From positions 1 through 36,581 of the forward strand of contig CAJPTV010000007.1 in assembly GCA_905373665.1 (NCBI GenBank): a stretch of 36,581 nucleotides of DNA. Reading direction: 5' to 3'. The DNA comes from Bacteroidia bacterium (lineage in GTDB: Bacteria; Bacteroidota; Bacteroidia; Bacteroidales; CAJPTX01). The notes below the pieces were generated by a model. That model was not told where the DNA came from and searched no databases. It worked only from the letters and a program-made list of their open reading frames with translations. Shown piece by piece: positions 33,181-36,581 of the stretch (the first letter of the stretch is position 1; each line of letters opens with the position of its first letter). Position numbers and translations under genes: made by a program.

Positions 33181-34554
33181 CTACAGTTTTTCCAACTGTA
33201 CGGTAAAATGGCGCATAATGGGCGCTTCCCACGTGATCTTCACCCCACGCGTAATCGAGTCGCGACGGTCAAAGACATTCTTGAGTGCAGCAGCCACCAC
33301 GTCCATGTGATTGTTCGTGTAGGTACGACGCGGGATAGCAAGGCGCAGCAAATCTAACCCACCGAAACGGTTTTCCTTCGTCTTCGGGTCACGGTCTGCC
33401 AAGATATACCCAATCTCACACCCACGAATCCCCGCCTCGAGGTAGAGCTCTGTGGTAAGGGTTTGTGCTGGGAACTCCTCCTTCGGGACGCGCGTTAAGA
33501 TTCTGAGCGCATCCACAAAGATCGCATGTCCGCCCGCAGGGCGCTGGTAGGGAATCCCATACTCATCGAGTTTTGCACCTAAATAAGCCACCTGACGGAT
33601 ACGCGTATCGAGGCTATCGAACTCCGTATTTTCATCCAAACCCACGGCAAGGGCTTCCATATCGCGCCCGTTCATACCACCGTAAGTGATATAGCCCTCG
33701 TTCACAATACAGAAGACCTTTGCGGCGTCGTACCAATCGGCATGTTTCGTAGCAAAGAAGCCCCCCATATTCACAATAGCGTCCTTCTTCGCACTCATGG
33801 TCATCGCGTCAACGTACGAGAACATTTCCGCGCAAATTTCTTTGATGGTCTTGTTCTCATAGCCCTTTTCACGCATCTTGATGAAATAGGCGTTCTCTGC
33901 AAAACGCGCCGAGTCCATCACCACGCGAATGCCATGCTTGTGCGAGAGTTCTGCGACCTCGCGGATATTCTGCATACTTACCGGCTGTCCGCCCGCCGTG
34001 TTGTTCGTACACGTCACAATCACAAAGGGGATATTCCCCGCATGATCTTTGAGTGCCTTTTCCAGCTTCTTGACGTCGACGTTACCCTTGAAAGGAACTT
34101 CCAATTGCGTATCTTTTGCCTCATCTACGGTGCAGTCTAAAGCGACAGCCCCGCGCGACTCGATATGCCCCTTGGTGGTGTCAAAATGCGAATTACCGGG
34201 CACAACAGCATCTTTTTTCACCGTCGCCGAAAAGAACACATTCTCAGCCGCACGACCTTGATGGGTAGGCAAAACAAAGGGGAAGCCCGTAATACGCGTC
34301 ACAGTATCCTTAAAATGGAAAAAAGAACGCGAGCCAGCATAGCTCTCATCGCCCATCATCATCGCAGACCACTGACGGTCGGTCATAGCGCCCGTCCCCG
34401 AGTCTGTCAGTAGGTCGATAAAGACCTCCTCGGCCTCAAGCTGGAAGACGTTATAATGTGCCTTTTTGAGCCATGCTTCACGTTCTTCGCGGGTACTCTT
34501 GCGTATCGGTTCGACCATCTTGATACGGTACGCCTCTGAAAATGGTAGTTCCAT
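33181..34554 (-). CDS. tnaA: Tryptophanase (tryptophan indole-lyase)
   Basis: PLP enzyme that splits tryptophan to indole, pyruvate and ammonia. The 457-residue protein starts MELPFSEAYRIKMVEPI as tryptophanases do. The PLP-binding lysine sits in TMSAKKDAIVNMGG near residue 255. The R/E-rich MREKGYENKTIKEICAEMF block that distinguishes tryptophanase from tyrosine phenol-lyase is present. The fold is complete, so indole production is expected. No adjacent permease gene (tnaB) and no leader peptide with Trp codons (tnaC) was found between the promoter and the ATG, so regulation differs from the E. coli scheme. It has its own promoter candidate and terminator. Confidence 0.95.
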   Translation of the reverse strand: MELPFSEAYRIKMVEPIRKSTREEREAWLKKAHYNVFQLEAEEVFIDLLTDSGTGAMTDRQWSAMMMGDESYAGSRSFFHFKDTVTRITGFPFVLPTHQGRAAENVFFSATVKKDAVVPGNSHFDTTKGHIESRGAVALDCTVDEAKDTQLEVPFKGNVDVKKLEKALKDHAGNIPFVIVTCTNNTAGGQPVSMQNIREVAELSHKHGIRVVMDSARFAENAYFIKMREKGYENKTIKEICAEMFSYVDAMTMSAKKDAIVNMGGFFATKHADWYDAAKVFCIVNEGYITYGGMNGRDMEALAVGLDENTEFDSLDTRIRQVAYLGAKLDEYGIPYQRPAGGHAIFVDALRILTRVPKEEFPAQTLTTELYLEAGIRGCEIGYILADRDPKTKENRFGGLDLLRLAIPRRTYTNNHMDVVAAALKNVFDRRDSITRGVKITWEAPIMRHFTVQLEKL

Positions 34555-34615
34555 AGTTACTTTCCTCTCTTATTTTTACACTGATAGCTCTAGTAGCGTA
34601 GCGAAAGCTACAACC

Positions 34616-34644
34616 CAAAGTTACAAAAAAGTAGAAAAGCGCAA
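34616..34644 (-). promoter_or_regulatory. Candidate tnaA promoter
   Basis: TTG at 34644-34642 and TAACTTTG at 34623-34616 are 18 bases apart. The predicted leader is about 55 bases and contains a weak hairpin with a five-pair stem (TAGCT with AGCTA near 34585-34610). No leader peptide is evident. Confidence 0.5.
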
Positions 34645-34703
34645 CGCGCACCAACCCCGCGCCTTACTCATTTGCATTGAACGGAACGTCGCGCCCCTAA
34701 CGT

Positions 34704-36323
34704 CTATCCTCTAACGACTTCTTTCCATTCTCCGACATTGCGCCTCTTTTCGTCAAAGCTTATCCCTACCAGGTGAACGAGACGCTTGGTGCGAGCGAAC
34801 TTTTTCAGATACCCCTGCGACAGAATCTGGTCGATGGCATCTTGCGCCGTGCCAGCCGTGGAGACCTTAAATTCAAAAATATAGACGTGCTTGCGCGTCG
34901 TGACCACCATATCGATACGCCCTGTAGCACAGACCACCTCCGACTGCGCATGCAAGCCCAACAGGATGAAGACGGTGTAAAGCACCGACTGGTAATACTG
35001 CTCACGCAACGGACGCCCTTCCTCGCTGTTCGGGATATTGCCGTAAATGATACCCGCCAATATTCCCTCTATCTGTTTCATTGCCTCGGCGAGATCGCCC
35101 TTATTCAATAGCTGATAGAGATCCCACACAGAGGGTTCTATTTTGTCTAGCGGGAAGTTTGCATAAAGTGGGAGCAACTCTTCTAGAAAGCCAAACCTCA
35201 CCTCTTTGTTCGGATAGCCTAAACGGAAGAGATTGGCTTGCGAGAGGTAGCCCTTAATCGTAAGATAACCTGATTGGAAAAGGAGCGGCACGATGCTCTC
35301 ATTATCGTTGTAACGAAAGTCTTGAATGGCATTGACCCCGATGGTCAAATCTTTGTCTAAGTCTGGGATAAAGAGATTCGTCTGCTTTAGATAGTTCACC
35401 AGATAGGAGGGCGTCGCACTCTCAAACCAGTAATACTTAAACTTGCTTGTTGCCAATACCTTAAGTAGGCTATACGGGTTATAGACATGCTCCCCCTCCT
35501 CGGCAAAGCAGTAGCCGTCATATTCTTTCCGAAGTCGCGCTCGGGTCTTTTCTACCGAGCTCTTTTGTTTTTCAGCGAGGAGCTCTATTTCGGGAGCAAA
35601 GAGATCAAGCTCGGCTTCCGTAAAACCACAGATACCCGCATAGTTGTCTTCTAAGGTGATATCGATCAGGTTATTCACCCCACTAAAAAGCGTCGTCTTG
35701 CTGAACTTGGTAATCCCCGTGAGGAACGCAAAACGGATGTAGCGGTCGCACTGCTTGAGCACCTCGTAGAAGGCTTTGAGGAGCGAGCGGATTTCTTTGT
35801 TAAGTACTTCATCATCCACGGTCTCTAAGAGGGGCTTATCATATTCATCAACAAGAATGACTACCTGTTTGCCTGTGTTTTGGTAAAGAGCCTTGATAAG
35901 GTGGATAAAACGATCTTCGGGGTCCTCGCCTCCTTTCTCCACTTCATACCGTTTTTCCATTTCTGACAGCTGAGCTATGAGACGCCTCAATAATGTATCG
36001 CGACTCTCGTAATCCTTTGCATTCAAATCAAAGTAAAGCACAGGGGATACTTCCCACGGCTCTCTATTCTGTCGGCGGGCTATCTCTTCTTCTGCTCGTT
36101 CGATATAGAGCCCCTTGAAGAGCTCCTTTTTCCCCTCGAAGTAGGCGCGTAGGGTGGATAGGAAGAGGCTCTTGCCAAAGCGATGAGGGCGGCTCAAGAA
36201 GAAGTCCTTGTAGCGCGTAACGAGCTGTGCGAGGTACTGCGTCTTATCGACGTAGAGGTAGTTCTTTCGACGTAGGTCTTCAAAATCTTGAAAATAGAGG
36301 GGGAGGTCTCGTTGTGTATCCAT
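34704..36323 (-). CDS. AAA-ATPase with C-terminal PD-(D/E)XK nuclease-like domain
   Basis: A 539-residue member of the AAA-ATPase-like/DUF1703 family that is expanded in Porphyromonas and Bacteroides. The N-terminal ATPase carries an unusual P-loop RPHRFGKS (45-52), Walker B VILVDEYDKPLLE (near 165-177) and a sensor LTGITKFSKT. The C-terminal domain has a nuclease-like core, with GRIDMVVTT followed by YIFEFKV (D and ExK), which matches PD-(D/E)XK spacing. The cellular role of this family is not established; selfish, defence-related and surface-variation roles have been suggested. The 3' end of a nearly identical gene follows upstream at the window edge. Silent differences between the copies suggest a conserved protein. 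Confidence 0.85.
   Translation of the reverse strand: MDTQRDLPLYFQDFEDLRRKNYLYVDKTQYLAQLVTRYKDFFLSRPHRFGKSLFLSTLRAYFEGKKELFKGLYIERAEEEIARRQNREPWEVSPVLYFDLNAKDYESRDTLLRRLIAQLSEMEKRYEVEKGGEDPEDRFIHLIKALYQNTGKQVVILVDEYDKPLLETVDDEVLNKEIRSLLKAFYEVLKQCDRYIRFAFLTGITKFSKTTLFSGVNNLIDITLEDNYAGICGFTEAELDLFAPEIELLAEKQKSSVEKTRARLRKEYDGYCFAEEGEHVYNPYSLLKVLATSKFKYYWFESATPSYLVNYLKQTNLFIPDLDKDLTIGVNAIQDFRYNDNESIVPLLFQSGYLTIKGYLSQANLFRLGYPNKEVRFGFLEELLPLYANFPLDKIEPSVWDLYQLLNKGDLAEAMKQIEGILAGIIYGNIPNSEEGRPLREQYYQSVLYTVFILLGLHAQSEVVCATGRIDMVVTTRKHVYIFEFKVSTAGTAQDAIDQILSQGYLKKFARTKRLVHLVGISFDEKRRNVGEWKEVVRG
34719..34831. repeat. Direct repeat, copy 1 (within AAA-ATPase gene 3' end)
   Basis: These bases recur at 36469-36581, 1750 bases away, with only two substitutions in the 111 bases compared, both at silent codon positions. 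The repeat lies inside the coding region of paired genes. The full extent is cut by the window edge. Confidence 0.9.
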
Positions 36324-36456
36324 GCGGCGCGTCGTTTGGTTGGTACGAAGATAAGGAAATCTCCCTATATGGCTTCCTGCCGCCCGTCAGGTGTTAGAAC
36401 CGCTTTGCTCCTCTAACCACGAATCCAGCCCCTCTTCGTCACTGGGGCGCGCGCCC

Positions 36457-36581
36457 TTAGAGAACCTCTTCTTTCCATTCTCCGACATTGCGCCTCTTTT
36501 CGTCAAAGCTTATCCCTACGAGGTGGACGAGACGCTTGGTGCGAGCGAACTTTTTCAGATACCCCTGCGACAGAATCTGGT
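36457..36581 (-). CDS. Partial second AAA-ATPase/nuclease-like gene (3' end)
   Basis: Only the last 40 or so codons lie in the window, ending at TAA 36457-36459. Translation gives a C-terminus that matches the gene at 34704-36323 almost perfectly, including the GISFDEKRRNVGEWKE block. The terminal residues differ (EEVL instead of EVVRG). The rest of the gene lies beyond the right edge. It is the tandem paralogue of the downstream gene, with a 133-base gap between its stop and the start at 36323. Whether it is full-length or broken cannot be judged here. Confidence 0.85.
   Translation of the reverse strand, partial: QILSQGYLKKFARTKRLVHLVGISFDEKRRNVGEWKEEVL
36469..36581. repeat. Direct repeat, copy 2 (3' end of upstream paralogue)
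   Basis: Second copy of 34719-34831, running off the right edge of the window. It marks a recent tandem duplication or gene conversion between two paralogues. No inverted termini or transposase are seen nearby. Confidence 0.9.

Noticed and set aside
34719..36581. Insertion sequence or composite element bounded by the 111-base repeat
   Set aside because: No transposase and no inverted termini; both repeat copies are coding and in frame, so tandem gene duplication explains them.
1..36581. CRISPR array, rRNA genes, integrase or prophage genes
   Set aside because: No regularly spaced short repeats, no rRNA-like sequence and no recombinase or phage structural proteins were recognised.

Overview
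The window reads as a chromosomal segment of a Bacteroidota bacterium, most likely Porphyromonas or a close relative. This is inferred from several signs. Bacteroidota-type -7 boxes (TAnnTTTG) lie in front of several genes, and Shine-Dalgarno sequences are often weak. Lipoprotein signals are frequent, NusA is short, and a tryptophanase gene is present. The right end also carries tandem AAA-ATPase/PD-(D/E)XK genes of a kind common in that group. No species can be assigned from sequence alone. Apart from a two-gene plus-strand unit at the left edge, every gene is on the minus strand.

Layout: (1) 76-1970, plus strand, an ATPase plus RloB pair resembling an AbiL-type phage-defence system. (2) 7630-2127, a tripartite RND efflux operon (TolC-like, adaptor, RND pump). 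(3) 8198-7746, a lone lipoprotein gene between two intrinsic terminators. (4) 21579-8378, a 13.2 kb signalling operon. (5) 24842-21649, purB coupled to an MsbA-like ABC exporter. (6) 29965-24916, rimP-nusA-infB, preceded by a terminator-like hairpin, with a tRNA-Arg(ACG) further upstream. (7) rplS with a well-formed promoter. (8) yicC-gmk-nadD. (9) tnaA with its own promoter and terminator. (10) An AAA-ATPase/nuclease-like gene and the 3' end of a near-identical second copy at the window edge.

The most interesting part is region 4. In transcription order it encodes CheR, a membrane HAMP/GAF/coil/PAS-like sensor, a divergent CheR, a receiver-less CheB, a membrane GAF protein, a membrane GAF/PAS/PAS/SpoIIE phosphatase (SiaA-like), a SiaB-like kinase, a SiaC-like (DUF1987) phosphoprotein with the conserved threonine at position 68, an ABCG-like exporter with TerB-like and FHA-like N-terminal parts, a lipoprotein and a small exported protein. 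CheA, CheW, CheY and a classical MCP signalling domain are missing, and so is SiaD (the diguanylate cyclase). The arrangement suggests that chemotaxis-style reversible methylation feeds a SiaABC partner switch that controls an envelope ABC system. The parts are recognisable from sequence; the circuit is inference.

The rimP-nusA-infB, purB-exporter and signalling blocks form an almost unbroken minus-strand run of about 21.6 kb. Candidate internal promoters before purB, cheR and siaB could divide it into separately controlled units.
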